Below are positions 23,269-33,645 of a stretch of DNA of 64,000 nucleotides, piece by piece. Every line of letters begins with the position of its first letter. Positions within the stretch are counted from its first letter, which is position 1. A program made the translations under genes and the position numbers. The notes under the pieces were generated by a model that had not been told where the DNA came from, made no database searches, and saw only the letters and a list, made by a program, of their open reading frames with translations. The stretch is from NCBI GenBank assembly GCA_026414765.1, contig JAOAIJ010000006.1, positions 32,306 through 96,305 on the forward strand. The letters are read 5' to 3'. Source of the DNA: Clostridia bacterium. Its GTDB lineage: Bacteria; Bacillota; Clostridia; Acetivibrionales; DSM-27016.

Positions 23269-25350
23269 TTACATTCTGCTTTTCTTTCTTATGAAAACTC
23301 CGATACCTATTATTGCAGTCCCTAAGCCATAGAATATTTCCGCAGGAACACCACCTGTTTTAGGAAGGCTTCCCTTACCTTCCACAGGATCAAGAGGTAC
23401 AGGCTCATCTTCTATTTCAATAATCCTGGCAACAACATCTATAGTAACTTTGGCACTATTGCTTACATTACCGTTCTTATCAATTATATGATACATAAAT
23501 GTATCAATACCGGAAAAACCTGTGTTAGGCGTATATTCAAAAGATCCATCCCGATAAAACGCAAGTGTTCCGTTTTGCGGTTCACTATCATTTATTGCCA
23601 TCACAGCTCCCCCTTCAGGGTTGCTGTCATTGGACAGTACACCGGGATCTTTCTCTTTCAATACCTCATCCTCACTTATGGAATACAGGTCATCTACTGC
23701 AGTAGGTGTTTCGTCCTGCAAAACCTGCATAACTGCAGCTTTTTCCCTGATAGCGACTGTTACTGTAGCTGTACCGCTAGAATTTCCGCTCGTATCGGTC
23801 ACATGATATTTAAAGCTGTCATCGCCAAAAAATCCATCCTTGGGAATATACTCGAAAGAGCCATCCTTGTTAATTATAACAGTCCCGCTTATAGGGTCGG
23901 TTTCCTTGACCGCAACCAAAATACTCCCCTCCGGATCGCTGTCATTAGATAATACTCCGGGTACCTCCACCTTCAACACCTCATCCTGATCTGTGGTATA
24001 GCTGTCATTGGCTGCTGTAGGCGGCTTATTTGCCGGTGTCGTATTACTCTGATACTGCCCGTTTCCCGTATTGTCGCCCGACTCTTCGGAATTATCAGTA
24101 TTCTTGTTAACACTTATAGTCACAGTAGCAGCTTCACTGGAACTCTCATGAGTGTCCCATACGCGGTATGTAAAGTAGTCACTACCCGTAAACCCCTTCT
24201 GCGGGGTATAGATAAAGGAACCGTCTGTATTCAGGGCAAGTGTTCCGTTTGCCGGGTCGCTTAGTCTAGTTGCAGTAATCGAATCTCCGTCGGGATCACT
24301 GTCATTAAGCAATATACCCGGCGCAGATATTGTAAGTACACCGTTTTTATTAACCGAATAACTGTCATTGGATGCAACCGGTGCTCTGTTCTCCGGGTTT
24401 TCTGCCGGTATGGTGTAATCCATTGAATAATTCAGAGTCTCTCTTGTTCCTTCTCCGGAAGAGCTTTTTTTATAGTTTACTACTGCCTTATATATAAGCC
24501 CTGCAGGATTTGTTTCGACAGTACCGTCTTCCTCTCCATCCAGATAGCCCATATATTCGTCTACTCCTGTTATTTCCAATATATTTGCTCCTACTTTCAG
24601 TAAACTGCCGCTAACAGTGTATACTTCCGGTATCTCCCATCCGTTATGGTCTACAAACTCTTTGGTCAAGCCGCTGTTTTTCCAGTCCCCCCTAACCTGT
24701 GCCGAGCCGATAGTATTGCCGTTTATTCTTACTTCATATCCATTGTCGCAGGTAATGTCGATCTGCATCGATACAGGATCGCCGTCGATATTGAATTCTC
24801 TCCTGAACTCTGCTATTTCTCCATTTAAAGGTTCACTTACATTAAAACTTTTCCATATCATCTTGGCATTATCAAATATCTTTGGAATCAAGCACCAGGA
24901 ATCCGAAATCCATGCTTCTGATGACGATACCCAGTTACCGCAATCGTCCATGACCTGTGTTCCGGTATCACTAACAATAGTTATAGCCTTATCTTCGCTC
25001 TGGCCGTCCCCCGGTTTCTGAACAACTGCACTTGCCTGTACGCTTACCGTCTGTCCTTTAGTTAATCCTGCATCAGAGAAATTTATAACTTCAGTATATG
25101 AATCATTTATTGAAGGATTGTGTGTTTTATTCCGGGTTATTGTCCCGGCAGCAACATTAGTCTGGGTCATGCTCCAGCTGTTGTCAGTGAGCGTGAATTT
25201 TACACATAGATTTGTTCCGTCACTAGTTACACTTACATTTACTAATGAGGTCTGTGCATGGACAAAACTTATTGGGACAAATAAGAAAGTTAAAAACACT
25301 GTGATTGACAATAAAAAAGAAAAACACCTTTTCAAGCTTGCTTTCTTCAT
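23269..25350 (-). CDS. LPKTG-anchored surface protein with three cadherin-like repeats
   Basis: A 693-residue exported protein. A signal peptide ends near residue 32 (VHA). Residues 34-300 form beta-rich domains with a jelly-roll look. Three repeats of about 90 residues follow (about 324-415, 444-534, 550-640), each with NDSY or DDLY, a PG.L.NDS(D/N)P(D/E)G block and DGSF.Y.P..GF.G.D.F.Y, the bacterial cadherin-like (Big_9/VCBS) pattern. The C-terminus has LPKTG at 662-666, a hydrophobic stretch and a basic tail. It is the evident substrate of the neighbouring sortase. The upstream leader of about 350 bases has no riboswitch that I recognise. TTGGAGGGGG precedes the ATG. Confidence 0.9.
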   Translation of the reverse strand: MKKASLKRCFSFLLSITVFLTFLFVPISFVHAQTSLVNVSVTSDGTNLCVKFTLTDNSWSMTQTNVAAGTITRNKTHNPSINDSYTEVINFSDAGLTKGQTVSVQASAVVQKPGDGQSEDKAITIVSDTGTQVMDDCGNWVSSSEAWISDSWCLIPKIFDNAKMIWKSFNVSEPLNGEIAEFRREFNIDGDPVSMQIDITCDNGYEVRINGNTIGSAQVRGDWKNSGLTKEFVDHNGWEIPEVYTVSGSLLKVGANILEITGVDEYMGYLDGEEDGTVETNPAGLIYKAVVNYKKSSSGEGTRETLNYSMDYTIPAENPENRAPVASNDSYSVNKNGVLTISAPGILLNDSDPDGDSITATRLSDPANGTLALNTDGSFIYTPQKGFTGSDYFTYRVWDTHESSSEAATVTISVNKNTDNSEESGDNTGNGQYQSNTTPANKPPTAANDSYTTDQDEVLKVEVPGVLSNDSDPEGSILVAVKETDPISGTVIINKDGSFEYIPKDGFFGDDSFKYHVTDTSGNSSGTATVTVAIREKAAVMQVLQDETPTAVDDLYSISEDEVLKEKDPGVLSNDSNPEGGAVMAINDSEPQNGTLAFYRDGSFEYTPNTGFSGIDTFMYHIIDKNGNVSNSAKVTIDVVARIIEIEDEPVPLDPVEGKGSLPKTGGVPAEIFYGLGTAIIGIGVFIRKKSRM

Positions 25351-25624
25351 TAAATATCCCCCTCCAAAATGTATTACACTTACATTCCTCTAGAGGTAAG
25401 TCCTCTGTTTTCAGCCTCGTTTTTGGAAAAACGTGGTTAACCATCAATACACTTCAACATTTTAACATATGTCCCACCATTTCCCATATAGTACATTGAA
25501 TTCTATAGCATTTTATTCCAAGTGTTTATCTTGCAAACAATACACTTTTGTATTAAGTCTTCTACCTCCTTACTTCTCCTAATCTATTTTTATTCACTCA
25601 ATACCGATTAGTTTCTTTTCTGAA
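25351..25624. other. Leader and intergenic region upstream of the adhesin
   Basis: No gene is seen. Small inverted repeats are visible on the minus strand close to the adhesin start (CGTTTTT/AAAAACG near 25420-25436). I found no GEMM-type or other recognisable aptamer. It is AT-rich and probably holds the adhesin promoter. Confidence 0.35.
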
Positions 25625-25661
25625 TAAAAAAAGAAAGTAGGGAACCCATATCAGAGTTCCC
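25625..25661 (-). terminator. Terminator after the MBL-fold gene
   Basis: On the minus strand GGGAAC pairs with GTTCCC, followed after a few bases by CTTTTTTT. Confidence 0.55.
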
Positions 25662-25706
25662 GCAATAGATTTATATATAAAGTTCCAGTACTAGCCTCAA
25701 ACAGCT

Positions 25707-26993
25707 TTATGGTCTTAGTGTGGTAGGATTTTTATCAAATCCGATGTTATTTCCGTCGGACGTCGCTATTACTGTACCTGATAAACTGGTAATATATGTT
25801 TCAATATTCGCATCGGCTAGTTGGAGGGCCGCTCCCGTTGGAATATTCATCAGATTAGTTACAGGATCACTTGTGGAGATAACTGCATGTTTTGGTGATA
25901 CCGCCTGGAAAAATTCCGGCAGCATACTGTCCCATAATCCATGGTGTGCAACTTTAAGAAAATCAGATTTCAGATCATACCCTTTAGAGATCATTTCCTT
26001 CTGGGATTGGTGTACTGCATCGGCAGCAAACAGGAAGCCCGTATTGCCGTACTTCATTTTCACCACTATTGATTTGTTGTTTGAATCATAGTAATTGGTA
26101 CCGTTAGGGGCTATAATACTCATGGTTACGTCGGGGTCAAGCCCGATTTGAGTTCCTGTTTTTGCTATAACCAATTCAGCGCCCTTTCTCTCGCAAATAC
26201 GTAGTGTAGCGGGATACTCAACCGTACTGGGCAATATTACTTTCCCGAAATCAAAAGACTCCAGTACCTGTACCTGTCCTCCGGCATGATCCGTGTGAGG
26301 ATGAGTGCTTAGAACAGTATCAATCCTATTTATTCCTACTGCTTTCAGATGATTTATAACCGGGTGTTTTTCTATCTGAGAAATATACCTGCCTGAGTCG
26401 ATCAGCATTGTTTTTCCATTTGGAGTCTGTATAAGAATAGAATCCCCGTACCCTACATTAATTGTATGAACCAGCATTTTTTTCGGTACAGGCTCACCGA
26501 TCGGTATATTGAATATCTCCAATTCAGCTAATTGGAATCTATATACCCTGGGTTCATCCTTGGGAGGGTTACCTAATTTCGTTACATTGACCTTCACATA
26601 TCTTGCGTTCAGTGTTTCAAAGCTGAATATCCGCGGGTTCCCTTGCAGATCCTGCTGTCCGGTTACACTGCTGATTACCGAATAAACCCCATTTTCCGGC
26701 TTTACCTGTATGGAATAATCAACAGGGAATCCTGCTGTCAAGCCATTCACTGACAATATGTCACTGCGGGGAAACAGTTTTATCTGGTTAAAGCTGCAGT
26801 CTGCACCCAAGTCTACCTCTACCCACTCATTTTTGTCAGGAACCGGATTGGGGCCACTTGAGAATCCTTTCGCATAATAAAGATCACTTTTTTCTCTTCC
26901 GTCCACCAGTTTGCCTTTGCCCCAGCCGTACGCTTCAATGCTGGTTCTTGCGTTTACAATCTTCCTTAGTGCAAGATTAATTAATTCCGACAT
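25707..26993 (-). CDS. Discoidin-like domain fused to ComEC-type metallo-beta-lactamase
   Basis: Residues 1-165 look like an F5/8 type C (discoidin, CBM32-like) sugar-binding domain (VEVDLGADCSFNQIKLFPR, RYVKVNVTKLG). Residues 172-428 are a metallo-beta-lactamase fold with HPHTDH at 231-236, Asp325 and AHHG at 349-352, closest in style to the ComEC/Rec2 C-terminal hydrolase. There is no signal peptide or membrane segment, so a sugar-binding domain on an apparently cytoplasmic protein is odd; export by a non-Sec route or a non-carbohydrate ligand are both open. AAGGATG before the ATG supports the start. Confidence 0.8.
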   Translation of the reverse strand: MSELINLALRKIVNARTSIEAYGWGKGKLVDGREKSDLYYAKGFSSGPNPVPDKNEWVEVDLGADCSFNQIKLFPRSDILSVNGLTAGFPVDYSIQVKPENGVYSVISSVTGQQDLQGNPRIFSFETLNARYVKVNVTKLGNPPKDEPRVYRFQLAELEIFNIPIGEPVPKKMLVHTINVGYGDSILIQTPNGKTMLIDSGRYISQIEKHPVINHLKAVGINRIDTVLSTHPHTDHAGGQVQVLESFDFGKVILPSTVEYPATLRICERKGAELVIAKTGTQIGLDPDVTMSIIAPNGTNYYDSNNKSIVVKMKYGNTGFLFAADAVHQSQKEMISKGYDLKSDFLKVAHHGLWDSMLPEFFQAVSPKHAVISTSDPVTNLMNIPTGAALQLADANIETYITSLSGTVIATSDGNNIGFDKNPTTLRP

Positions 26994-27180
26994 AAATCCA
27001 CATCCTTTTCTGATAATAGTAGAAAACTTCTTTGTATCTAAGCCATACAGGAGTGAATTTATATATTTTTTGATGCATGATATATGAGTATTTTATATTA
27101 CCGTATATTACTATATATTCAGAATTGTATATTTATGTGAACAATTAATGCTGTCTTCCGGTTATTACTGTACATAATAC

Positions 27181-27215
27181 AAAAAAAGTTGCTGATACAC
27201 TATAATCAGCAACTT
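27181..27215 (-). terminator. Terminator after the DUF4038 gene
   Basis: On the minus strand AAGTTGCTGAT pairs with ATCAGCAACTT and is followed by TTTTTT. Confidence 0.8.
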
Positions 27216-27258
27216 AATTATCATACTGTGTTCAATTAATGAATTTTATCCCGATTTA

Positions 27259-28980
27259 TCACATCTGCCTCACGAGCAGCATCCAGTCTTCGTTGTCAGG
27301 TTTTTGAGGAATATTGTATCTTCCAGTTTCCGGCTTTATACCATCGTTTATTATCGTATACTTACCCGTTCTCGGATTGAACCATTCTGCAGTATACACC
27401 TTGCCGGAGTCCATGTTCTTCAAAACACCCGTATCTTTCCCGATGTTGTAGAAATATACCGTATACACCTTTGAAGCATTTGTAGAAACAACAGCCTGTT
27501 CACCGTTTTTGAATTCCCCCCATGAGGTGTCACTGAACCTGGGGATAAGCCTTGACCAGTCAAGAGATGTATAAAACCCCTTTAAAAACCCGAGCTCCCT
27601 TCCTCCCGGCAAATCTATACCGACATACCAGGGTGTCCTGTGGTCATATGCGTCCTCTTTTGAAGCATCCCACTTGTTCCGCCAAACACCTGCAGCACCA
27701 TAGGTATATCCATAGCTTCCACATTGAATAGCCTTATACGCTGCAATTCTGACATCCTTAGCCGTGGCTTTCGCTCCTCCTGCATCTACTCCTTCATACA
27801 TAGCTTCGGTTTCTATATATGGCTTCCTGGGAAAATAATCCCAGTAGGATTTGTAATGTTCCTTAGTTCTGATTTTACTTGTTCCCCCATGACCACCCTG
27901 AGTGGCAAACCAATCATGCCATGGTTCATTCCCCCAGGTTTTCGGTTCTCCCAGGCTCTGCATGTGTCCTGAAAGAGGATGTTTGTAGCCGTCATACCTT
28001 CTTATGAGCAAAGCAACGCTTTTCCATACTTCCGGGTTATTATACCTGTTATTAATATCTACTTCCTGTGCCGTAAACCACACTACCGGATATGCGGCAT
28101 ACCTGGCTACCATATACTTTGCGAACAGCTCCATGCCCTTCTGTCCTGCAAAACTCTGGTCCCCAAACCAACCCATTCCCAGAGCTATCACCATCCCATT
28201 ATCCGCAAGGTGCTGTATCTGTTTATCAAGATGGTTTCTAAAACCCTGCGGGTTAAGCCTGTCATATTTATTGCACCAGTATTTATTATCGAGTGATGAA
28301 GGATATGCCTGATACACAGTAAATCCTTTTTTTATCCGGTCATTTACAATATGCTTGAACTGACTTGGAATAGTGGCCCTCGGATAGTTGGTCTTATCAA
28401 GGCTCTCCGTCATACCCCAGTGGGTATCTCCAAGCCAGAAAAAAGGTGTTCCGTCATTATAAGAAAATAATCTTCTGTTATTACTTGCTCTGATAAAACC
28501 ATGTTTATAAATAGATAATGTACTGGTGTTCTTCACGCACTCAATCTTTCCCATTTGATTATCAAGCTCTTTATTCTTCTTGTCCGTACAGTAAACAGTA
28601 TAAGTCCATGTACCTGTCTGAGTGGGTGCGAACCTTACCTTCCAAGTGTTCCCCCCATCCCAGAAACCCGGCAGTTCTATAATAGTTTCATCAGGAGCAC
28701 TGAAAACTGCATAAATCTCAACATCTTTGAACGGATTGCCATACTTCTTTCCACTTTTTAGTGTAACTTCCGCCACATGCCATTGTTGAATGTTCTTTAT
28801 AACTTTATTTACAATTCCATAGCCGTTGCCACTTTCCATTGTAATGGATGAAGCAGCTTCTTTTTTAGCTGTATTTGCCAGTACCGGGACCTGAAACATA
28901 CTTATACCGGAAATACACATTATAAGTAATGCGGACATTACAAGCCTGAAAATCAGTTTTGACAAAAATGCTTTTTTCAC
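27259..28980 (-). CDS. Secreted DUF5060/DUF4038 glycoside hydrolase-like protein
   Basis: A signal peptide (MSALLIMCISGISMFQVPVL) is followed by a DUF5060 beta-sandwich (about 50-150, with FWDGGNTWKVRFAPTQTGTW), a TIM-barrel DUF4038 domain (about 170-470, with FFWLGDTHWGM, MGWFGDQ and acidic residues EVD and ETEAMYEG), and a C-terminal collagen-binding-like domain (about 480-570). The family includes apiosidases and other endo-glycosidases. It is the last gene of the polysaccharide operon and may trim or degrade the polymer made there. GTG at 28980 has GGAGG close by; ATG at 28992 overlaps that site. Confidence 0.85.
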   Translation of the reverse strand: MKKAFLSKLIFRLVMSALLIMCISGISMFQVPVLANTAKKEAASSITMESGNGYGIVNKVIKNIQQWHVAEVTLKSGKKYGNPFKDVEIYAVFSAPDETIIELPGFWDGGNTWKVRFAPTQTGTWTYTVYCTDKKNKELDNQMGKIECVKNTSTLSIYKHGFIRASNNRRLFSYNDGTPFFWLGDTHWGMTESLDKTNYPRATIPSQFKHIVNDRIKKGFTVYQAYPSSLDNKYWCNKYDRLNPQGFRNHLDKQIQHLADNGMVIALGMGWFGDQSFAGQKGMELFAKYMVARYAAYPVVWFTAQEVDINNRYNNPEVWKSVALLIRRYDGYKHPLSGHMQSLGEPKTWGNEPWHDWFATQGGHGGTSKIRTKEHYKSYWDYFPRKPYIETEAMYEGVDAGGAKATAKDVRIAAYKAIQCGSYGYTYGAAGVWRNKWDASKEDAYDHRTPWYVGIDLPGGRELGFLKGFYTSLDWSRLIPRFSDTSWGEFKNGEQAVVSTNASKVYTVYFYNIGKDTGVLKNMDSGKVYTAEWFNPRTGKYTIINDGIKPETGRYNIPQKPDNEDWMLLVRQM

Positions 28981-29006
28981 ATAAACCTCCATCGACAGAG
29001 TTACAT

Positions 29007-29609
29007 TTACAACTTAACTTTTTCCTTTATACCGTTTCTTTTGATAATATATGCAGGATTGCCTACAACAGTACAGTTTTCCGGTACATTCTTTGTTACA
29101 GTTGCGTTACAGCCTATTATAGAATTTCTTCCAATGGTTATAGGTCCTACAACAATGCCTGCCGCTGCAACCTGTACATTATCTTCAAGTATAGGGCAGC
29201 CTGTAGTACGTCCGATAGTTACCTGATGGTATACCGTGCAGTTTTCACCGATGCTCTTGGCATTGATTATGGTATCAAATCCGTGGTATATGACCAGACC
29301 GGGGCCTATCGAACCGGAATCTGTATAGATATATAGATATTTCATGGGAGGATAGAATATCTTAATCAGAACAGGCAGCAAGAAATTTCCTCTTTTCAGC
29401 CTGTGATAAAACAGGTTTCTGAATTGAGGTTCATAAAGCAGGAACCAGCTTAGATAACCCCATACAGACAGGTTTTCATTTTCCTTTTCATAAGCAACCG
29501 CCCAGCGGAGAATATCTTTCCTGATCAGTTCTTTCTCGCTGGAAATGCATAAAGCAATCATAGCCGGAATCGTTCTTATGATATTAATTTTTGCCCACAG
29601 CCTTTTCAA
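29007..29609 (-). CDS. Serine O-acetyltransferase-like (left-handed beta-helix) enzyme
   Basis: The 200-residue protein has an N-terminal helical part and a C-terminal hexapeptide-repeat beta-helix (IGPGLVIYHGFDTIINAKSIG, GENCTVYHQVTIGRT, IGRNSIIGCNATVTKNVPE). It resembles serine acetyltransferases and WcaB-type sugar O-acetyltransferases. Its place in the polysaccharide operon favours acetylation of the polymer or a precursor. The TTG start has AGGGAT upstream. Confidence 0.8.
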   Translation of the reverse strand: MKRLWAKINIIRTIPAMIALCISSEKELIRKDILRWAVAYEKENENLSVWGYLSWFLLYEPQFRNLFYHRLKRGNFLLPVLIKIFYPPMKYLYIYTDSGSIGPGLVIYHGFDTIINAKSIGENCTVYHQVTIGRTTGCPILEDNVQVAAAGIVVGPITIGRNSIIGCNATVTKNVPENCTVVGNPAYIIKRNGIKEKVKL

Positions 29610-29681
29610 TTTATCCCTACTCAGTTAACTCAACCCCTAATCTGTCCCATTGTATCTGCACAATAGTTTTATCCGAATTTA

Positions 29682-31007
29682 CTAAGCCCCTGTTCCGATA
29701 TACGTAAAGCCCATCTCCTCTACTTCCTTCTTAGGGTAGATGTTCCTTGTATCATAGAATATATTGTTGTTCATGATTTTTCTAAGCAGAATCAAATCCA
29801 TATTTCTGAATTCATGCCATTCGGTTATTATTAAGATTGCATCTACACCCTCTGCTGTATCATAAGCATGCTTGCAAAAGGTAATGTTTTCAAAACTGTC
29901 CTCAAACATCCTCTTTGCTTCCTTCATAGCTTGCGGATCATAAGCTCTTATTAAAGCTCCGTTATTAATTAGATCCCTTATTACCGTGATAGAAGGTGCA
30001 TCCCTTATATCATCGGTCTCCGGTTTGAATGCAAGTCCCAAAACCCCTATAGTTTTTCCTTTCAGGTCCCCTAAAATACCGGTTAGTTTTTGCGTTACCA
30101 GATGTTTCTGCCTTTCATTTGATTCAATGACCGATTTTACAATAGACATAGTTACTTTGTACTTTTCTGCAATGCTCACAAGGGCTTTGGTATCCTTGGG
30201 GAAGCAGCTTCCACCATAACCTGGTCCAGCATGCAGGAATTTAGGGTTTATACGGCCATCCCTGCCCATACCCTTTGCTACTTCCTGTACATTTGCACCT
30301 ACTTTTTCACATAGGTTTGCAATTTCATTTATAAATGTTATCTTGGTTGCCAGAAATGCATTGCATGCATATTTGATCATTTCTGCAGTTTCAATATTTG
30401 TATAGATAAAAGGTGTTTCATTAAGGTACAGAGGTCTGTATACTTTTTTCATTATCTCCGCAGCTTTTTCACTTTCTACTCCGATTACCACCCTGTCAGG
30501 ATGGGTAAAATCCTGCAATGCTTTGCCTTCCCGCAGAAATTCCGGATTTGAAACTACATCAAATTCATAAGCTGCAGCCCTTGCATCAAGCACCTTTCTG
30601 ATCATTTTCTTTACTTCCTGCCCTGTGCCTACAGGAACCGTACTTTTATCAACAACAACCTTATAACCGTTCATATAAGTGCCTATATCTTCTGCTACTT
30701 TATATACATAGCGCAGATCTGCACTTCCATCCTCACCGGTAGGAGTTCCCACCGCTATGAACAAAACATCCGACTCTTCAATGGCATACTTTAAATCTGT
30801 TGTAAATTGAATCCTTCCTGCTTTAATATTCCTGTCAAGAAATACATCAAGCCCCGGCTCATAAATAGGAACCATACCGTTTTTCAACAAATCAACCTTC
30901 TTACCGTCAATGTCAGCACAGATTACGCTTAAGCCAAAATCGGCAAGACACACACCGGAAACCAAACCTACATAGCCGGTTCCAAAAATCGCTACCCTCG
31001 GGAACAT
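29682..31007 (-). CDS. ugd: UDP-glucose 6-dehydrogenase
   Basis: The enzyme oxidises UDP-glucose to UDP-glucuronate with two NAD+, supplying acidic sugars. GTGYVG near residue 8 binds NAD, GGSCFPKD holds the catalytic Cys, and the length of 441 residues is standard. The ATG at 31007 has GGAGGGG upstream; five earlier codons are possible. Part of the minus-strand polysaccharide operon. Confidence 0.95.
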   Translation of the reverse strand: MFPRVAIFGTGYVGLVSGVCLADFGLSVICADIDGKKVDLLKNGMVPIYEPGLDVFLDRNIKAGRIQFTTDLKYAIEESDVLFIAVGTPTGEDGSADLRYVYKVAEDIGTYMNGYKVVVDKSTVPVGTGQEVKKMIRKVLDARAAAYEFDVVSNPEFLREGKALQDFTHPDRVVIGVESEKAAEIMKKVYRPLYLNETPFIYTNIETAEMIKYACNAFLATKITFINEIANLCEKVGANVQEVAKGMGRDGRINPKFLHAGPGYGGSCFPKDTKALVSIAEKYKVTMSIVKSVIESNERQKHLVTQKLTGILGDLKGKTIGVLGLAFKPETDDIRDAPSITVIRDLINNGALIRAYDPQAMKEAKRMFEDSFENITFCKHAYDTAEGVDAILIITEWHEFRNMDLILLRKIMNNNIFYDTRNIYPKKEVEEMGFTYIGTGA

Positions 31008-31145
31008 AATACCCCTCCACAAAGTTAATATTCCAATACATTTATTACTTAATTTTCCTTTTAACCATTATTTTAACTTATTCTTCTTGTAAAAGTCAAA
31101 ATTTTCTAAATATAAAATCAACCTGTAGCGGCAGCCTGAAAAATC

Positions 31146-32474
31146 TTATGGATAAATAATATGCTCTGCCTGCTCTTTCATACTGCTTTTTGCATACACA
31201 GAATCTATAAGCGCCAGTATTACAGGAAAAATGGCAATCCTGCTTGAATCTGTTATGATCAGTGTCGCCGAAGACAATATGATAAGGACTGCCACACCTA
31301 TCAGCCCCGTAAGTGAGTTGCCCTTCTGCAGGCGGAAAGATAATATTAATCCTGCAGACAATTTAATTACCAACCATAAGTACCACAGTAAGCCTAAAAC
31401 ACCAAATGTGTTTACAAATCCGACTATTCCCACATCTTCCCTGTAAAACATCTTATCCTGCCCTCTCAGTAATGCATATGTTTCCCTATCTTCCATATTT
31501 TTTATAAATCCCATGCCGTAAAGAGGACTTTCCTTTACCTGTGAAAGGTAAAAATCAACTTCTTCAAGGCGGACCGATACACTGGTATCCTCGTTGCTGA
31601 CAGAGTCCATATATGATTTAAACAAAGGAGTATTTACAAGGGCAGCTACAATAACGGCTGCAACAATACCCGTAATTATCAGATTACCGATTCTTTTCCT
31701 GAATGCAAAAACAATCATGCACAAAATACATACCAGTTCCATTACCAATGCAGCTCTTGTCTTCTGAACTACAATCAGTTCAAACAGTCCTGCCGCAAAA
31801 ACAAACAGGCATGCTGCTCTGTACCTCAGTTTAAATCCGGGATTGAGATATACCCCTAAGGCAAGCAGAGTACCGGAATTTATAATATATGCAAACGCGG
31901 TGACCCTGTATCCGCCAAATCTCTCATCATATCCCAGTGGAAGTATCTGCAAATCAAAATATGATAAAAAAAGGTAGTATACGATGTAAAATACCGACAA
32001 AACCGCAGAAAATACAACTATCATCCCATATAATTTGTGGTAATTTCCGTCTTTTTTCAAGTAACAGGCCATAATGAAGTAGGAAAGCATGAGAAGATAA
32101 TATTTCCCTTCAGTAACCGTATCAATAAAAGACTGTCTGTATGTCACAACACTCATGACAATTTCCTGTATGTACAGCAAGATAAAAAACAGAATATTTC
32201 CACCGAAGAAATACTTTTCACAGAAAAGATCTCTGATAAAAACGAATGTAAAAAACAAAATAACTGCCACTACCGCAAGTATAATAAACTTTATTTTGTC
32301 CGGAAACAAATTGGGGACTAGATATATCAACCCCATATAAAGTACAACAAAAATTCTCAACAGCATCAAATGAAATCTATTCAGTGTGTTGTTCATACCC
32401 TGCCCGGCTAAATCACTTAAATTTATTTCAGCTTTTTGTTCTTCACACATACCCGTAAAAACCTTATCATACAT
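31146..32474 (-). CDS. O-antigen polymerase/ligase-like membrane protein (Wzy)
   Basis: About 442 residues with roughly 11 membrane helices and a large hydrophilic loop near residues 285-345 (YLSQVKESPLYGMGF, RLEEVD), the layout of Wzy polymerases and WaaL-like ligases. It would join repeat units exported by the flippase next to it. Sequence identity in this group is low, so the assignment rests on topology and context. Confidence 0.75.
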   Translation of the reverse strand: MYDKVFTGMCEEQKAEINLSDLAGQGMNNTLNRFHLMLLRIFVVLYMGLIYLVPNLFPDKIKFIILAVVAVILFFTFVFIRDLFCEKYFFGGNILFFILLYIQEIVMSVVTYRQSFIDTVTEGKYYLLMLSYFIMACYLKKDGNYHKLYGMIVVFSAVLSVFYIVYYLFLSYFDLQILPLGYDERFGGYRVTAFAYIINSGTLLALGVYLNPGFKLRYRAACLFVFAAGLFELIVVQKTRAALVMELVCILCMIVFAFRKRIGNLIITGIVAAVIVAALVNTPLFKSYMDSVSNEDTSVSVRLEEVDFYLSQVKESPLYGMGFIKNMEDRETYALLRGQDKMFYREDVGIVGFVNTFGVLGLLWYLWLVIKLSAGLILSFRLQKGNSLTGLIGVAVLIILSSATLIITDSSRIAIFPVILALIDSVYAKSSMKEQAEHIIYP

Positions 32475-32535
32475 AATTTAAAATCCCGTTGATCGTTTTA
32501 CTGACACACAATAAATAACTAGCCCAACATGTAAA

Positions 32536-33645
32536 CTATCTTTTTTCCAATGCCTTATACATGTCCACCCATTGGCTCATGATACTATCCCAGCCATTAT
32601 TTTCCTTCAGGTATTCATACCCCTCCATACACAGTTCCTGGTAATGGGATCTATCCTCAAATACACGTATGAACCTCTTCATTGTTTTATGCAAACTTCT
32701 GATATGCTCGTCAGAACCATGATAATCATAGCAAAACAGAAATTCCTTCTCTCCCATATCCTTTGTTATACCTATGTGCGGCAGAATAACAGGCTTTCCA
32801 TAAGAAAGCGAAAGTATCAGACCACCAGAATTCAACATGCTCTTTTTACTAAACGGCATCACATTGACATCTGAAGTATTCAGGTAGCTGACCAGCTCTT
32901 CATCAGGTATAAACCCTTTTTTGCATATGATCCGGCTATCTTTTGTGCATAACGATTCGATCTCCTTTTCCAGGCATGGATCATAGGTCCACCCGCAAAC
33001 AAGCAGTTTGACATTTTTCTCTTTTAGCCGGCTAAAGGCTTTTATAAGGATATCTACATTTTTATACCTGCTTATCTGACCTACAAACATGAATACAATA
33101 TCACCTTTATCTATTCCCAAAGCCTCTCTCAGGTTATTGCAGGAATTGGGATAACTGCCTATATAGTTTCCATGCGGAATATATACAGCCTTTTCTTTGA
33201 TTTCTTCTTCTGTCAAGTAACCCTTTAAAATATCGAGACTCTCATGTCTGCAGTGAATTATTATCTTGCTGGCATTCTTAATAACAAAGCCTCTCCACCG
33301 CAGCATAAGCTTCATGTTGTGACACTCATGGGGGATTTTATTATGCATGGTCCACACTATTTTTTTATTAAAGAGTTTTAGAAGCTTAAAATAAGCCATC
33401 ATTGTGAAAACTTTTATATATGACCTGAAGGATTTGTCTGCAGCCAGCATAAGAAGCCAATTATAGTGAAATACTTTTACCTTTTTGCCAAAAACCCTCC
33501 TGGATATTCTCAATACTTTACCAATAAGACCTTTAGACAATTCAGAATTTTCTATCTGTATATTTCTTTCTTTCAAGCCATTTGTTATGTTTTCTATATA
33601 CTTATTCCCGGGATGGCTGCAAGGGCTAAAGAATATTTCCATCAT
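32536..33645 (-). CDS. GT4-type glycosyltransferase
   Basis: A two-domain GT-B enzyme. The C-terminal half has FVGQISRYKNVDILIKAFSR, GFIPDEELVSYLNTSDVNVM and a nucleotide-sugar site near SGGLILSLSYGKPVI; the usual E-x7-E is partly changed. The sugar and acceptor are unknown. ATG at 33645 has GGGAGGG upstream; 23 earlier codons are not supported. Its start overlaps the end of the preceding gene by 20 bases, showing tight coupling. Confidence 0.85.
   Translation of the reverse strand: MMEIFFSPCSHPGNKYIENITNGLKERNIQIENSELSKGLIGKVLRISRRVFGKKVKVFHYNWLLMLAADKSFRSYIKVFTMMAYFKLLKLFNKKIVWTMHNKIPHECHNMKLMLRWRGFVIKNASKIIIHCRHESLDILKGYLTEEEIKEKAVYIPHGNYIGSYPNSCNNLREALGIDKGDIVFMFVGQISRYKNVDILIKAFSRLKEKNVKLLVCGWTYDPCLEKEIESLCTKDSRIICKKGFIPDEELVSYLNTSDVNVMPFSKKSMLNSGGLILSLSYGKPVILPHIGITKDMGEKEFLFCYDYHGSDEHIRSLHKTMKRFIRVFEDRSHYQELCMEGYEYLKENNGWDSIMSQWVDMYKALEKR

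Noticed and set aside
25351..25706. A second c-di-GMP riboswitch before the adhesin
   Set aside because: The GCAAAC and GACGCAAA blocks are missing.
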